Assembly (NCBI GenBank): GCA_964639275.1
Contig: CAZXCQ010000001.1
Location: forward strand, 1-64,000
Source of the DNA: CAZXCQ01 sp964639275
Lineage (GTDB): Bacteria; Desulfobacterota; DSM-4660; Desulfatiglandales; Desulfatiglandaceae
Direction of reading: 5' to 3'
Length of the DNA: 64,000 nucleotides
The translations under genes and the position numbers were made by a program. The notes under the pieces were generated by a model. That model saw only the letters and a list, made by a program, of their open reading frames with translations, was not told the DNA's origin and searched no databases. Below are positions 1 through 9,078 of this stretch, piece by piece (the first letter of the stretch is position 1; the number at the start of each line of letters is the position of its first letter).

Positions 1-173
1 CTTTAAAACGGAATCCCCATACCCCGGGTTTCAAAAGGCTGAAGTGTTACGATGGATTTTTGTTGGCCGCGCTTTTCGATAAAACCCAAATGCCGTTGTT
101 TTTGAGACTGCCCAGAATCTGGCTTGTTTAACTCGGGGTAAACGGAAAAACTACTTTTTAAGGGAGCGATCAT

Positions 174-1238
174 ATGGCCTGGGATTGGGATAAGTTGCAG
201 CAACAAAAGAAGAGTTCTTCTGGCCGAGGGGCCGGAGGCCCACCGGACATGGGCGAGGTCCTTGAAAAGATCAAAGGCGCCAGGGGAAAACTCCCGGGCA
301 AGGCCTGGATGATCATCCTGGTGATTATCCTGGTCTTGCTGGGCTCCACCTGTTTTTACACGGTTGGGGTAGACGAGGTCGGCGTTGTCCAGAGGTTTGG
401 CAAATATGTGAGGACGTCTCAGCCGGGTCTCAGCCTCAAGCTGCCCAGCGGTATCGAAAAGGTCACCAAGGTCAAGGTGAGATACATCTTTAAGGAGGAG
501 TTTGGCCTCAGGACGATTCAAGCGGGTATCCGGACCCGATATGCCCCGGGCACCGCTTACGAGAGCGAATCTCTAATGCTCACCGGTGATCTCAACGTGG
601 CCGTTGTACCCTGGATCGTCCAATACCGTATCAATAACCCGTTCAATTACCTCTTTAAGGTCCATAACCCCAGGGTCACATTCAGGGACCTGGCCGAGGC
701 CAGCATGCGTCTGGTAGTGGGGGACAGTAGCATCAACGAGGTCATCAGCAAACGTGAGGAACTCGCCGCAAAGAACAAGGTCCTGTTACAGAAGTTCCTG
801 GATGAGGCCGAGACCGGCATCAAAGTTGTTAATGTGGAGATGAAAAAGACCAATGTTCCACAACCGGTTCAGCCATCCTTTAATGAGGTAAACCAGGCCG
901 TCCAGGAAAAGGAGAGGATGATCTACCAGGCCAGAGAGGCTTACAACAAGGTCATCCCTGCCGCCAGGGGGCAGGCCGAAAAGACCATCAAGGGGGCCGA
1001 GGGCTATGCCCTGGATCGGGTGAATCGGGCAAAGGGCGATGCTGCCAGGTTTCTCGAACTCTATAAGGCATATACCACTGCCGAAGACGTCACCAAGAGA
1101 CGGCTGTACCTGGAGGCCATGCAGTCAATTTTGCCCAGGATGGGAAACAAATATGTTGTAGATGCCAAGCAAAAAAACCTTCTGCCTCTGCTCAATCTTG
1201 GGAAATCACAAATGATAGGCAAGGAAGGGGGGAAATGA
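174..1238 (+). CDS. hflK: HflK, membrane protease modulator subunit
   Basis: This is a 354-residue SPFH/band-7 protein. With HflC it forms the inner-membrane complex that surrounds and modulates the FtsH protease. A Gly/Pro-rich cytoplasmic start is followed by one membrane helix at about residues 44-62. The band-7 domain begins at VGVDEVGVVQRFGKY, and a long Ala/Lys/Glu-rich helix (about 235-310) follows, as in the family. The ATG at 174 has AGGGAG upstream. The stop overlaps the hflC start by four bases (ATGA), so the pair is translationally coupled. HflK and not a stand-alone stomatin is supported by the HflC neighbour and the Gly-rich N-terminus. Confidence 0.93.
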   Translation: MAWDWDKLQQQKKSSSGRGAGGPPDMGEVLEKIKGARGKLPGKAWMIILVIILVLLGSTCFYTVGVDEVGVVQRFGKYVRTSQPGLSLKLPSGIEKVTKVKVRYIFKEEFGLRTIQAGIRTRYAPGTAYESESLMLTGDLNVAVVPWIVQYRINNPFNYLFKVHNPRVTFRDLAEASMRLVVGDSSINEVISKREELAAKNKVLLQKFLDEAETGIKVVNVEMKKTNVPQPVQPSFNEVNQAVQEKERMIYQAREAYNKVIPAARGQAEKTIKGAEGYALDRVNRAKGDAARFLELYKAYTTAEDVTKRRLYLEAMQSILPRMGNKYVVDAKQKNLLPLLNLGKSQMIGKEGGK

Positions 1239-2170
1239 TGAAGTTTAAGACCTTGATTATTCCTATTATCGTCCTCTTGATCGTCCTCTTTTCTGCGGCC
1301 TATGTTGTCGATGAGACCGAGCAGGTCATCATTACCCAGTTTGGCAAGGCCGTGGGCAAACCCAAGACCGATCCGGGCCTCTATTTTAAGATCCCGATCA
1401 TCCAGCAGACCAACTATTTTCCCAAGAATCTCCTCGAGTGGGACGGTGATCCCGGTCAGGTCCCTACCCTGGACAAGACCTTTATCTGGGTGGACACCTT
1501 TGCCCGGTGGAAGATTGTAAACCCCCTAAAGTTCTTTGAGACAGTCAACAACGTGGTCGGGGCCCTGGCCCGCCTGGACGACATAATAGATGCGGCGGTC
1601 CGGAACTTTATCACCTCGTATCCACTCATAGAGACGGTCCGGAACTCTGACCGGGAACTGGACACCTTTGAAGTGGGTGTGGGACATGTCCAGGAAGAGA
1701 GGCCCCTTGGTAAGGTCTCTACAGGGAGGGCCAAGATCACCAATTTGATCATGAAACAGGCCCAGCCCAAGCTCACGGACTTTGGCATCGACCTCGTCGA
1801 TGTGCAGATAAAGCGTCTAAACTATGTTGAGCAGGTCCAGGAGTCGGTCTATGCAAGGATGATCGCGGAGAGAAAGCAGATTGCCCAGAAATTCCGCTCT
1901 GAGGGTGAAGGGGAGGCCCGGAAGATAGAGGGGAACCTGGAAAAGGACCTGAAGAGAATTACCTCGGAGGCTTACAGGAAGGCCCAGGAGATAAAGGGAG
2001 AGGCAGACGCAGAATCGACCCTGATCTATGCACAGGCATACAGCAAAGACCCTGATTTTTATTCTTTTCTCAAGTCTCTGGAGGTCTATGAGAAGACCAT
2101 GGACAAAGAAAGCTCCCTTGTTCTTTCCACAGATTCAGACTTCTTGAAATACTTTAAGGGTTACAAGTAA
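1235..2170 (+). CDS. hflC: HflC, membrane protease modulator subunit
   Basis: This 311-residue partner of HflK has an N-terminal signal-anchor (about residues 5-25, IIPIIVLLIVLFSAAYVV) and a band-7 domain opening with DETEQVIITQFGKAVG. A charged helical segment (about 215-270, EGEARKIEGNLEKDLKRI) ends in the typical YAQAYSKDPDFYSFLKSLEVY region shared by HflC proteins. The role is inferred from the family: a periplasm-facing SPFH ring that controls FtsH access to membrane substrates. Translation probably starts at the first of two adjacent ATG codons and overlaps hflK. Nothing is missing relative to the family. Confidence 0.93.
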   Translation: MMKFKTLIIPIIVLLIVLFSAAYVVDETEQVIITQFGKAVGKPKTDPGLYFKIPIIQQTNYFPKNLLEWDGDPGQVPTLDKTFIWVDTFARWKIVNPLKFFETVNNVVGALARLDDIIDAAVRNFITSYPLIETVRNSDRELDTFEVGVGHVQEERPLGKVSTGRAKITNLIMKQAQPKLTDFGIDLVDVQIKRLNYVEQVQESVYARMIAERKQIAQKFRSEGEGEARKIEGNLEKDLKRITSEAYRKAQEIKGEADAESTLIYAQAYSKDPDFYSFLKSLEVYEKTMDKESSLVLSTDSDFLKYFKGYK

Positions 2171-2213
2171 CATACCACTGATCGAAGTTTTTTGGTTCTA
2201 AGGAGTAATAGAA

Positions 2214-2696
2214 ATGGTAAGAACGGAGATATCCCTTTTTCTGGAAAATGTCCCCGGCCAACTGGGAAAACTGGCGAGCAATCTATCGGAGGCCGGTATC
2301 AATATTGACGCCTTGACCATCCAGGATGCCTCGGAATATGTCCAGGAGATCTTTAGGGCAAGGGGAAAATCCCTGAAAAGGGTGGCGCCTGCGGCCAGTT
2401 ACGGTTCCATGAAGAAGGACTCGGCAGATCATGCCCTGATCCGTCTCCTGGTTGAAAATACGGATAAGGCGATCGATCTCCTGTCCAAGGAGGGCTATAT
2501 CTTTGATATCATGCCGGTGATCGCCCTGGAGATCGAAAACAAACCCGGCACCCTGGCCGAAATGGCCAAGAAATTCGGGGAAGAAGGGATCAATATCAAC
2601 TATGTCTATGGCTCAGCCCTGCCAGGGGAAGCAAAGGCCCTCTTTATTTTCTCTCCAGCAGATATTGAGCTGGCGGCAAGGATCTTTAAAGATTAG
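2214..2696 (+). CDS. Tandem ACT-domain regulatory protein
   Basis: The product has 160 residues and consists of two ACT domains with no enzyme attached. The first (residues about 3-70) starts RTEISLFLENVPGQLGKLA, and the second (about 88-155) contains IALEIENKPGTLAEMAKKF and GININYVYGS. ACT domains bind amino acids or similar small ligands at a domain interface, so this is likely a free-standing metabolic sensor. In anaerobes such proteins often sit near phenylacetate-CoA ligases or amino-acid genes, but none is adjacent here. AAGGAG lies upstream of the ATG. The gene ends tail-to-tail with recJ, overlapping by four bases. Confidence 0.8.
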   Translation: MVRTEISLFLENVPGQLGKLASNLSEAGINIDALTIQDASEYVQEIFRARGKSLKRVAPAASYGSMKKDSADHALIRLLVENTDKAIDLLSKEGYIFDIMPVIALEIENKPGTLAEMAKKFGEEGININYVYGSALPGEAKALFIFSPADIELAARIFKD

Positions 2697-4411
2697 TCTG
2701 TGGCCATTTCCAGGTCTATGATCCTGAGCTGAATCCGGTCATAGCCGTCCCATCGATTGAGCTCAGGGGTGAAGAGCATATTGATTGTCTTCCCCTCCAG
2801 CGGATGCCAACCAGCCATTGCAAAGCCAATGGCCTCCAGTGGTCTTCCTTCCTGTCTTACCCTGAGTCTGAGGTGATGGCCCCCAACAATACGTGAATCC
2901 AGGACCTTTAGCGAACGGCCCATAAAAATGGGATTCGGGTTTCCCTCTCCAAACGGGGACAGGGCCCTTATCTGTCGGATCATCCGAGGTGTTATCTCCT
3001 TGAGTGGGATCTCAGCGTCCACGTCAATCATGGGAATTAGATGCTCGCTGTTCAGGGTTTCGCTGGCAAGGGATTCGAGCTCACTCCTGAGTCTTCCTAT
3101 GTTATCTGATTCAAGGGTAAAACCAGCGGCCCGGGCATGCCCCCCGAATCTTTCAAAGAGGTGGCCTACCTGATTCAAGGCCTCGTACAGGTTGAAGCCA
3201 TCTATGCTCCTTCCTGAGCCTACGGCGACGTCATCCTGAACGTCTATTACGAGGGCGGGACGATGATACCTCTCAACAAGCCTTGAGGCCACTATGCCCA
3301 AGACCCCTTTGTGCCAACCCTCTCCTGCCATAACCAGAGTCCTGGAATCCATCGGTTCCCACTGGGTCTGGATCATCTCCTCTATTTGATTGAGGATCTG
3401 TTGTTCCAGACCCTGGCGCTGACTGTTGGCCATATTTAGCCTAAGGGCCAGATCGTGCGCCAGGAGGGGCTCATCAGCGATCAGCAACTGGAGTCCCGTC
3501 TCAGAGTCCCCGATCCTCCCCGGGGCATTCAGGCGCGGGGCAAGTCTAAAGGCCAGGGTGTCTGTGGTGATATCTGTCTCCCCCACATCGGCGACTTGCC
3601 TCAGCGCCCTTATCCCTGGCCACCGGGACCTGGTCATAACCCCTATTCCACCCTTTACGAGTATCCGGTTCTGGTCCAGCAACGGCACCTGATCGGCCAC
3701 GGTTCCCAGGGCAACCAGATCAAGATACTCCCTTAGTTCAGGGGCAGGCCTCTTGCTAAACCAGCCCTTCTCGCGGAGGCCGGCCCTGATTGAAACGGCC
3801 AAAAAAAAGGCAACACCAACACCGGCAAGCTCCTTAAAAGGAAAGGGGCAGCCGGGTTGATACGGATCAACCACAGGACAGAGGGCCCTGAAGCCTCCAG
3901 GCACCTGATGATGATCCGTAACAACGACCTTTATGCCCAGACTCCTTGCCATGGCGATTTCGTCGGTATTGGAAATACCGCAGTCAACAGTAAGGATCAG
4001 CCCTGTCCCCTCACCTGCGATCTGTCTAACGGCCTCCTGATTAAGCCCGTACCCCTCCTTGAGCCGGCTTGGAATATAAAACGAGACGGGTACGCCAAGA
4101 CTTGAAAAAAAATTCAGCAACATGGCCGTGGCACTGAGCCCGTCAGCATCATAGTCCCCGTATATGCAAACCCTTTCCCGGTTCTCGATGGCCTCGATCA
4201 CGGTGAGGACGGCATCAGCCATTCCCTTGAGAAGGAGGGGATCTGCCATGCTGGCCAGGCGAGGGTGCAGAAATGGGTCCACCTGTCCCAAATCCGAGAT
4301 ACCCCGGTTTATCAACAGTTGGGCCTGCAGGGGGGTTAAACCGGCCTCATGGGCCAGCTGCGAGGCCATGGGCGAGGGGGGTTTTAGTCTCCAGAGCTTG
4401 GCCGGGGGCAC
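2693..4411 (-). CDS. recJ: Single-stranded-DNA exonuclease RecJ
   Basis: This is a 572-residue DHH-family 5'-3' exonuclease that acts on single-stranded DNA in recombination, mismatch and base-excision repair. Visible motifs are YGDYDADGLSATAML (motif I), TVDCGISN (II), VTDHHQVPGG (III) and GGHARAAGF in the DHHA1 domain, followed by an OB-like C-terminal domain. The start is a GTG, because the upstream frame closes with TGA at 4433-4435 and has no ATG. The N-terminal WRLKPPSP...LTPLQAQLLINRGI fits RecJ homologues and argues against the internal ATG at 4369. Upstream of it, 32 bases away, lies kdsB on the same strand. Confidence 0.93.
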   Translation of the reverse strand: MPPAKLWRLKPPSPMASQLAHEAGLTPLQAQLLINRGISDLGQVDPFLHPRLASMADPLLLKGMADAVLTVIEAIENRERVCIYGDYDADGLSATAMLLNFFSSLGVPVSFYIPSRLKEGYGLNQEAVRQIAGEGTGLILTVDCGISNTDEIAMARSLGIKVVVTDHHQVPGGFRALCPVVDPYQPGCPFPFKELAGVGVAFFLAVSIRAGLREKGWFSKRPAPELREYLDLVALGTVADQVPLLDQNRILVKGGIGVMTRSRWPGIRALRQVADVGETDITTDTLAFRLAPRLNAPGRIGDSETGLQLLIADEPLLAHDLALRLNMANSQRQGLEQQILNQIEEMIQTQWEPMDSRTLVMAGEGWHKGVLGIVASRLVERYHRPALVIDVQDDVAVGSGRSIDGFNLYEALNQVGHLFERFGGHARAAGFTLESDNIGRLRSELESLASETLNSEHLIPMIDVDAEIPLKEITPRMIRQIRALSPFGEGNPNPIFMGRSLKVLDSRIVGGHHLRLRVRQEGRPLEAIGFAMAGWHPLEGKTINMLFTPELNRWDGYDRIQLRIIDLEMATD

Positions 4412-4443
4412 AGCACAGGCCTCATATCGATTTCAAATGCGTG

Positions 4444-5178
4444 CTAACCCCGGAGGATCTCTTCCACCTTCCTGATATCCTCCGGAACATCAACCTCGAT
4501 GGAGTCATAGGGGGTTTCCATGACCTTGATCCGAAATCCATTCTCAAGCGCCCTCAGTTGTTCAAGTCTTTCGGCAGATTCCAGTATCCCTTCAGGAAGG
4601 CTTGCATACTGCAGCAAGAACCCCATGCGGAAGGCATAGAATCCAAGATGTTTGTAATGGGCCTGTCTCGATTCCGGGCCCCGAACAAAGGGAATGGCAT
4701 ATCGCGAAAAATAGATGGCAAACCCCTGCTGATCCGTGACAACCTTTACATGGTTAGGGTTATGGATATCGTCTTCGCTCGTGATCTTACACTTCAGGGT
4801 GCTCATGGGGATTGATCTATCCTCTGCAAGTGGTCTTACGAGCAGTTGAATAAGGGAGGGTTGAAACAGGGGTTGATCCCCTTGAATATTGACAATGATA
4901 TCTTCTTCTTCGATTCCCAGGATCTGAGCGGCCTCCGCGATCCGGTCCGTCCCGGAACGGTGCCCCCTCCCGGTCATGATCGCCTTTCCGCCGAACCCTC
5001 GGACGCAGTCCAGAATTCGCTCATCATCCGTTGCCACCCATGCCCCGGAGAGCTCGCCACACAATAACGCACGTTCATATACATGCTGTATCATGGGTCT
5101 CCCCGCGATCCGGGCCAAGGGCTTTCCTGGAAGGCGCGTGGAGTCATATCTCGCCGGTATGAAGGCAAATATCTCCAT
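4444..5178 (-). CDS. kdsB: 3-deoxy-manno-octulosonate cytidylyltransferase
   Basis: The enzyme activates Kdo with CTP to CMP-Kdo in the cytoplasm for lipid A/LPS core synthesis, so its presence marks a Gram-negative envelope. It has 244 residues, the usual size. The nucleotide-binding start IPARYDSTRLPGKPLARI, the NIQGDQPLFQPSLI loop and SRYAIPFVRG are all recognisable. The ATG at 5178 is preferred over a GTG three codons upstream because KdsB proteins begin directly with the MEIFAFIPAR-like strand. It lies between queD and recJ, all on the minus strand with short gaps. Confidence 0.92.
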   Translation of the reverse strand: MEIFAFIPARYDSTRLPGKPLARIAGRPMIQHVYERALLCGELSGAWVATDDERILDCVRGFGGKAIMTGRGHRSGTDRIAEAAQILGIEEEDIIVNIQGDQPLFQPSLIQLLVRPLAEDRSIPMSTLKCKITSEDDIHNPNHVKVVTDQQGFAIYFSRYAIPFVRGPESRQAHYKHLGFYAFRMGFLLQYASLPEGILESAERLEQLRALENGFRIKVMETPYDSIEVDVPEDIRKVEEILRG

Positions 5179-5208
5179 CAATCTCACACCCAGTATTCCG
5201 GTGGTCGA

Positions 5209-5583
5209 TCACGACGTTTCCCTATAAGTGGCACAGGCCGAGTCTGATTCCCAGGCCGTGACCTTCCTGACCTTAATCTCTTCCTTATTCAGTCTATGGG
5301 ATAGGATCTTAAAGATATGGTGTGCAATGTTTTCCGAGGACGGGTTTATGGCCTTGAATGGCTCCAATTCGTTTAGAAACCGATGATCCAGTTCATCCAG
5401 GGCCCTCTTGGTCGCCTCCTTGACCAGCCTGAAATCGATCAGGACCCCGTCTTTTCCCAGTTTCTCGCCGCAGACATAGACCTCGATCTTCCAGTTGTGG
5501 CCATGGAGGTTTTCGCATCGGCCTTCAAACTCCCTGAGCTGATGAGCCGCTGCAAACTGTGAGATTATCTTTAATTCATACAT
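5209..5583 (-). CDS. queD: 6-pyruvoyl-tetrahydropterin synthase / QueD family
   Basis: The protein has 124 residues and belongs to the PTPS/QueD family. QueD converts dihydroneopterin triphosphate to 6-carboxy-tetrahydropterin in queuosine/7-deazaguanine synthesis. Zinc ligands are visible in FAAAHQL and ENLHGHNW, the catalytic Cys lies between them (EGRCENLHGH), and ITVGE-like NPSSENIAHHIF and ESDSACATY elements follow. The Cys spacing suits QueD more than eukaryotic PTPS. No queC or queE is next to it, so substrate assignment rests on family knowledge. No clear Shine-Dalgarno precedes the ATG. Confidence 0.85.
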   Translation of the reverse strand: MYELKIISQFAAAHQLREFEGRCENLHGHNWKIEVYVCGEKLGKDGVLIDFRLVKEATKRALDELDHRFLNELEPFKAINPSSENIAHHIFKILSHRLNKEEIKVRKVTAWESDSACATYRETS

Positions 5584-5629
5584 GATACTTATGTCTTACC
5601 AGGTTGATTTTATTGACTTTTGCTGGCCC

Positions 5630-5887
5630 TTAAGCCTCCTTGCCGCATTCGGTACACTTTCCGTCAATAACAATACCCGTGCATGTCCCGTCAGGGCACA
5701 AGACCCTGTCCTCCAAATCAAAACCATTGTCTTCCTCGCTGCCACCATTTTCTCCGGCAACGCCTTCATGGCTTTGACTGAGATTCAAACCACATTTCAT
5801 ACAGTAATCTGCGCCCTCGGGTACAGTGGATTCACACCCGGGGCAAGGAGTTCCCGGTATCTCTTGATCACAGTGGGGGCATTTCAT
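5630..5887 (-). CDS. Small multi-zinc-ribbon protein
   Basis: The 85-residue protein carries three CxxC-type knuckles: MKCPHCDQEI/CPGCES, DYCMKCG and, after an acidic linker (GGSEEDNGFDLED), VLCPDGTCTG...GKCTECG. Double zinc ribbons of this kind usually act as structural or nucleic-acid/protein-binding modules. No specific family function can be given. The ATG at 5887 follows GGAGG at good spacing and is favoured over one seven codons upstream, which lies inside the Shine-Dalgarno region. Confidence is for a real gene, not a role. Confidence 0.65.
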   Translation of the reverse strand: MKCPHCDQEIPGTPCPGCESTVPEGADYCMKCGLNLSQSHEGVAGENGGSEEDNGFDLEDRVLCPDGTCTGIVIDGKCTECGKEA

Positions 5888-5961
5888 TCTTTGGACCTCC
5901 TTTATCATCTGATAACGTCTTGAATCCCCATATATCCAGAGCTTGGACGTAACTTCTCAGC

Positions 5962-6077
5962 AACCGTTCACGAGTTCAAAGGGCGAGGCAGGCAGGTCTG
6001 GAACAGAAGCACACCCTCAACTTGAATCCCGATTCATCCCCGCTGGGCCGGGAACCTGTGAACCGTTACACCTCTCA
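5962..6077. repeat. Imperfect inverted-repeat element in a 5909-6198 gap
   Basis: The non-coding stretch 5909-6198 begins and ends with related inverted sequences: AACCGTTCACGAGTTCAAAG at 5962-5981 and GAACCTGTGAACCGTTAC at 6052-6069. A second copy of the same boundary sequences occurs at 46393-46636, inside the Nuo-like operon. Copies in two unrelated places suggest a dispersed repeat, not a local regulatory site. I see no ORF or RNA gene in this gap. Confidence 0.45.
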
Positions 6078-6198
6078 TAAAGCTGGGGGATGAACGGAGC
6101 TATAGCGGACGGCACCGCTGCTCGACAATAGAGATCAAAGGGGCAATCGAGGCTGTTGCTCCGGGTCCCGTTACCCCCCTCTTACACCGGATAGGGTC

Positions 6199-6363
6199 TT
6201 AGCTTTTCTTGGAGGTTATGGTCTGAAACGCGCTAATCTGCTGCTTTACCTTTGTGCTTTTGCATTTTGGGCACCGGAATTTTTTCTTTTCATATTCCGA
6301 GACGGTCAGCGTGTGGGTAAAGGATTTCTTGCACTTCTCGCATTTGAATTCGTATGTGGGCAT
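6199..6363 (-). CDS. FmdB-family zinc ribbon protein
   Basis: A 54-residue protein with the FmdB/CxxC_CxxC_SSSS signature. It begins MPTYEFKCEKCKKSFTHTL and continues FRCPKCKSTKVKQQISAF. The ATG at 6363 has GGAGGTG seven bases upstream. The longer frame upstream adds a basic stretch absent from the family, so the short start is used. FmdB was named as a putative regulator of formamidase, but for most members the function is unknown. One zinc ion is expected to be held by the four Cys. Confidence 0.8.
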   Translation of the reverse strand: MPTYEFKCEKCKKSFTHTLTVSEYEKKKFRCPKCKSTKVKQQISAFQTITSKKS

Positions 6364-6454
6364 AACACACCTCCATTTTCTCCGGTTTCTCCGCAATTGG
6401 ACCAAGACTGCAACGGAGGAATAATATGTCTTTTGTCGATGTTGTCAAGATCCT

Positions 6455-6679
6455 TCAAAGAAGAACTTGCAGGCCTTTTTCCCTCAGGTATTCCTTTACC
6501 TGTCTAATACTCAGGATGCGGTAGTGAAAGACAGAGGCCGCTTGATAAAAGTGCTCTGAGTTCCCTGCCCCCCCTGAGGCGACCACCGGGATATCCACTA
6601 CATCAGAGATGGCCTTGGTAAATGCCAGATCATAACCGGCCTTTGTTCCATCACCATCCATACCGGTGGGGAGAATAAC
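6455..6679 (-). pseudogene. Decayed hisF fragment (C-terminal part)
   Basis: The translation matches the C-terminal part of imidazole glycerol phosphate synthase His[17 protein letters not shown], then [18 protein letters not shown], then [18 protein letters not shown]. The first two thirds of the gene are absent. A stop (TGA, 6683-6685) closes the frame immediately before the conserved stretch. After HFYQ the usual segment of about 12 residues (family-like LTEGGADAALA) is missing, an in-frame deletion within the phosphate-binding region. The remnant cannot form a TIM barrel. No other his gene lies near it. A short true gene is very unlikely. Confidence 0.75.
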
Positions 6680-6749
6680 CCTTCACCCCGGATCCCCCTC
6701 CGGCCTCTTGCCGCCCCATCTACAGGGCCCGGAGCGGGGCCGCAAGACA

Positions 6750-8567
6750 TTAAGGTATATAACGAGGAAAACGCACAACAATAGTCGTGTCTTCCTTCCC
6801 TCCTGTTATCTCTATCTTTCCCTTCAATAGACTCATGATCCGGTGGATAATGTAGAGTCCCCGCCCCTGGCCCTCCCCTTCCAGGATCTTCACGCGGTCT
6901 TCCTGGGAGATCTGCCCTGAATTTCTGATCTCGGCACAGGCCCATTCCCCCTCCGCATAGGTACGGATAGCCAGCCCCCCCCCTTTTAGGGGTATCGCCC
7001 TTGTAGCATTGCTCAAGAGATTGTCAAATACGCGCTCTGCATGGATTCTATGGCACCTGATATGGAGTTCTGGATCGAAGGGCCCTTCTTTTATGACAAT
7101 ATCCTGCCTGAGTTGCTCCCTGATCGCCTCTCTGTTTATTTCGAATCGTCTCCTGAGGACCTCTGTCAGGTTGACCACCTGCTCTTCGCCGACCCTGTAA
7201 ATACCCAGGGCCAATTCTTGCAGGCGAGTGGTCTCTTCCACCAGGATATCCAGATACCTCTGTATCTGCTCCTGTGAACCCTTAGACCCTTCTTCCACAA
7301 GCAATTGTTTTAGCCTTCTGGCAAAACCTGCGGTGGCAATGGCCGGGTTTTTGAAATCGTGAAGCGCATCGTCGAGCCGTTCCATCTTTTGGGCCTTCAT
7401 TAGCTCCCTACCCAAAAACAAGAATATGTCAATCTCGTCTTCGCTATACCGCAACCGGTTATCCAGCGCATCAAAGGTCATAAAATGGCTAACCTCCCCG
7501 GCAACGTGAAGCGGAACATAGAGTATGGAGTTGATGTTATGGAGCGCGGCAAAATTCTTTAGGTCTCTTGATAATAGATCGCTTTTCTGGGGCTCCACCA
7601 CCAGGATATGATCCGGGGTCACTACCTCGTAAACGGAGTCGCCGGAGTATTCCTTGAGATCCAGGACCAGACTAAAGACCGGCTCTTTTTCAACCGGATA
7701 GCTGTTCCCAATGCTATGGTAACCCCCTTCATCGGGATAACCGGCCTCAAGGATGACCTCCCTGAGGTCCTTTGTAACCGAGAATAACGCCCCGCTTTGC
7801 AGATTGACCATTGCAGCAAGATCCGGGACCACGCGATCAAAGACCTCCTTTAACTTTACTCCCCCGCGCGTTCCGAGCTTCCGGAAGATATGCCTGACGA
7901 TCGTCTCCTGCTTTTCTCGGGTCCTGTGAAGCGAAATGATCTTCTTGCGGGCGATGACAAAACTGAGCCGCTTGGCCATGAGATTGGCCATCTGAATCTC
8001 CAGTGGTGTGAAGGCGTGTCCCTTATCCACGAAGTAGATCTGGATAACACCAAAGGTGTCCCGCTCACGGGGGTAAAAACGGGGGATCTCAAGGGGAATG
8101 GCCATCAAGGAATGAACACCCCTTCTGTAGATGACCTCCTTGTCATGGTAGAGTTCCTCGTTGATAATGTCAGGAACCAGAAAGGGCCTGCGTGTCCTGA
8201 CGACCTCTCCAGCTATGCTCCCTTCTAGGGGTATCAAGGTCCGGCGGGTATATTCCTCAGATGGGTAGGACCCATAGGAAAGCATCTGCTGGTTGTGGGG
8301 ATCATAGATCCTCACAGAGCCGGAGTGCGCCCCCAGAAAATCCACCATGCACCGCGTGGCCCTCTCCAGGATTTGGGGCTCAGGCAGATCCGGGTCGATC
8401 TCGACAATCTCATCCACTTGCCCAGCAACCTGGCCCAGGAAATCGGGGAAGACGTGCTCCTCTATCCATTCGCTCAAAAGGAGCCAGAAATCCTCCTTCG
8501 CGGAGATCTCCTCTGCCCAGGGCTCTTGCTGGACCGCCTTGATCAAACCTTCCAGATTCGTTTGCAT
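6750..8567 (-). CDS. GAF-domain sensor histidine kinase
   Basis: This cytoplasmic kinase has 605 residues from the ATG at 8567. It has an N-terminal helical region, two GAF domains (about 50-200 and 225-390), then a dimerisation segment with an unusual H-box, ALHDFKNPAIATAGF, and an ATPase domain with N-box FDNLLSNATRAIP and a G-loop GQGRGLYIIHRI. The ligand is unknown. No membrane helix is seen, so it should sense an internal signal. A longer frame to 8714 exists, but its extra residues look non-coding, and 8567 gives a normal amphipathic start although its Shine-Dalgarno is weak. No response regulator is adjacent. Confidence 0.8.
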   Translation of the reverse strand: MQTNLEGLIKAVQQEPWAEEISAKEDFWLLLSEWIEEHVFPDFLGQVAGQVDEIVEIDPDLPEPQILERATRCMVDFLGAHSGSVRIYDPHNQQMLSYGSYPSEEYTRRTLIPLEGSIAGEVVRTRRPFLVPDIINEELYHDKEVIYRRGVHSLMAIPLEIPRFYPRERDTFGVIQIYFVDKGHAFTPLEIQMANLMAKRLSFVIARKKIISLHRTREKQETIVRHIFRKLGTRGGVKLKEVFDRVVPDLAAMVNLQSGALFSVTKDLREVILEAGYPDEGGYHSIGNSYPVEKEPVFSLVLDLKEYSGDSVYEVVTPDHILVVEPQKSDLLSRDLKNFAALHNINSILYVPLHVAGEVSHFMTFDALDNRLRYSEDEIDIFLFLGRELMKAQKMERLDDALHDFKNPAIATAGFARRLKQLLVEEGSKGSQEQIQRYLDILVEETTRLQELALGIYRVGEEQVVNLTEVLRRRFEINREAIREQLRQDIVIKEGPFDPELHIRCHRIHAERVFDNLLSNATRAIPLKGGGLAIRTYAEGEWACAEIRNSGQISQEDRVKILEGEGQGRGLYIIHRIMSLLKGKIEITGGKEDTTIVVRFPRYIP

Positions 8568-8727
8568 GACGCGTTCACGCTGTGAGTAATGAGACCCAAA
8601 TGACCCATCCCGAATAGCAGAGCAAGGGGGGAAAGTCAAGAAAACCGGGTTGGATAAACACCCGCCCGCACACCACCAAAAACTGGCAAGGATCACCCCT
8701 TTTCCCATGATCAAAGGGATAAGGAGG

Positions 8728-9078
8728 TTAGACCAAAGCCAGGCTGATCTTTAAAACAGTATCAACATCTTTCATGATATCCACGGAAAAATGACCTCTT
8801 CTTCTCACGATCCTCGATTTATCCAGGCTCTTTATTTGATCACACTGGACCACACTTTTCTCGTCCAGGCCAGCCGCGCCCTTTTCGATAAATAATACAA
8901 TCACGGGATATGGCTTCTTTATGTGTTCGGCGCCCCTTATGGGCGAGACAATCATCAAAGGGCTAAACTGGTTGCCAATATCATTTTGCACGACAACTGC
9001 CGGGCGGGTCTTCCCAATTTCATGCCCGCTGCCCCGGTCAAAATCGATATCTACCACATCACCTCTTCTAATCTCCAT
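8728..9078 (-). CDS. MazF/PemK-family mRNA interferase toxin
   Basis: The 116-residue product matches MazF/PemK endoribonucleases. It opens MEIRRGDVVDIDFDRG, followed by HEIGKTRPAVVVQNDIGN, LMIVSPIRGAE and SVVQCDQIKSLDKSRI. These toxins cut mRNA at short sequences and stop growth when the antitoxin is lost. The ATG overlaps the antitoxin stop (TAATG), a typical coupled arrangement. This start gives the normal family length, and the frame upstream of it overlaps the antitoxin. The pair looks intact. Confidence 0.88.
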   Translation of the reverse strand: MEIRRGDVVDIDFDRGSGHEIGKTRPAVVVQNDIGNQFSPLMIVSPIRGAEHIKKPYPVIVLFIEKGAAGLDEKSVVQCDQIKSLDKSRIVRRRGHFSVDIMKDVDTVLKISLALV

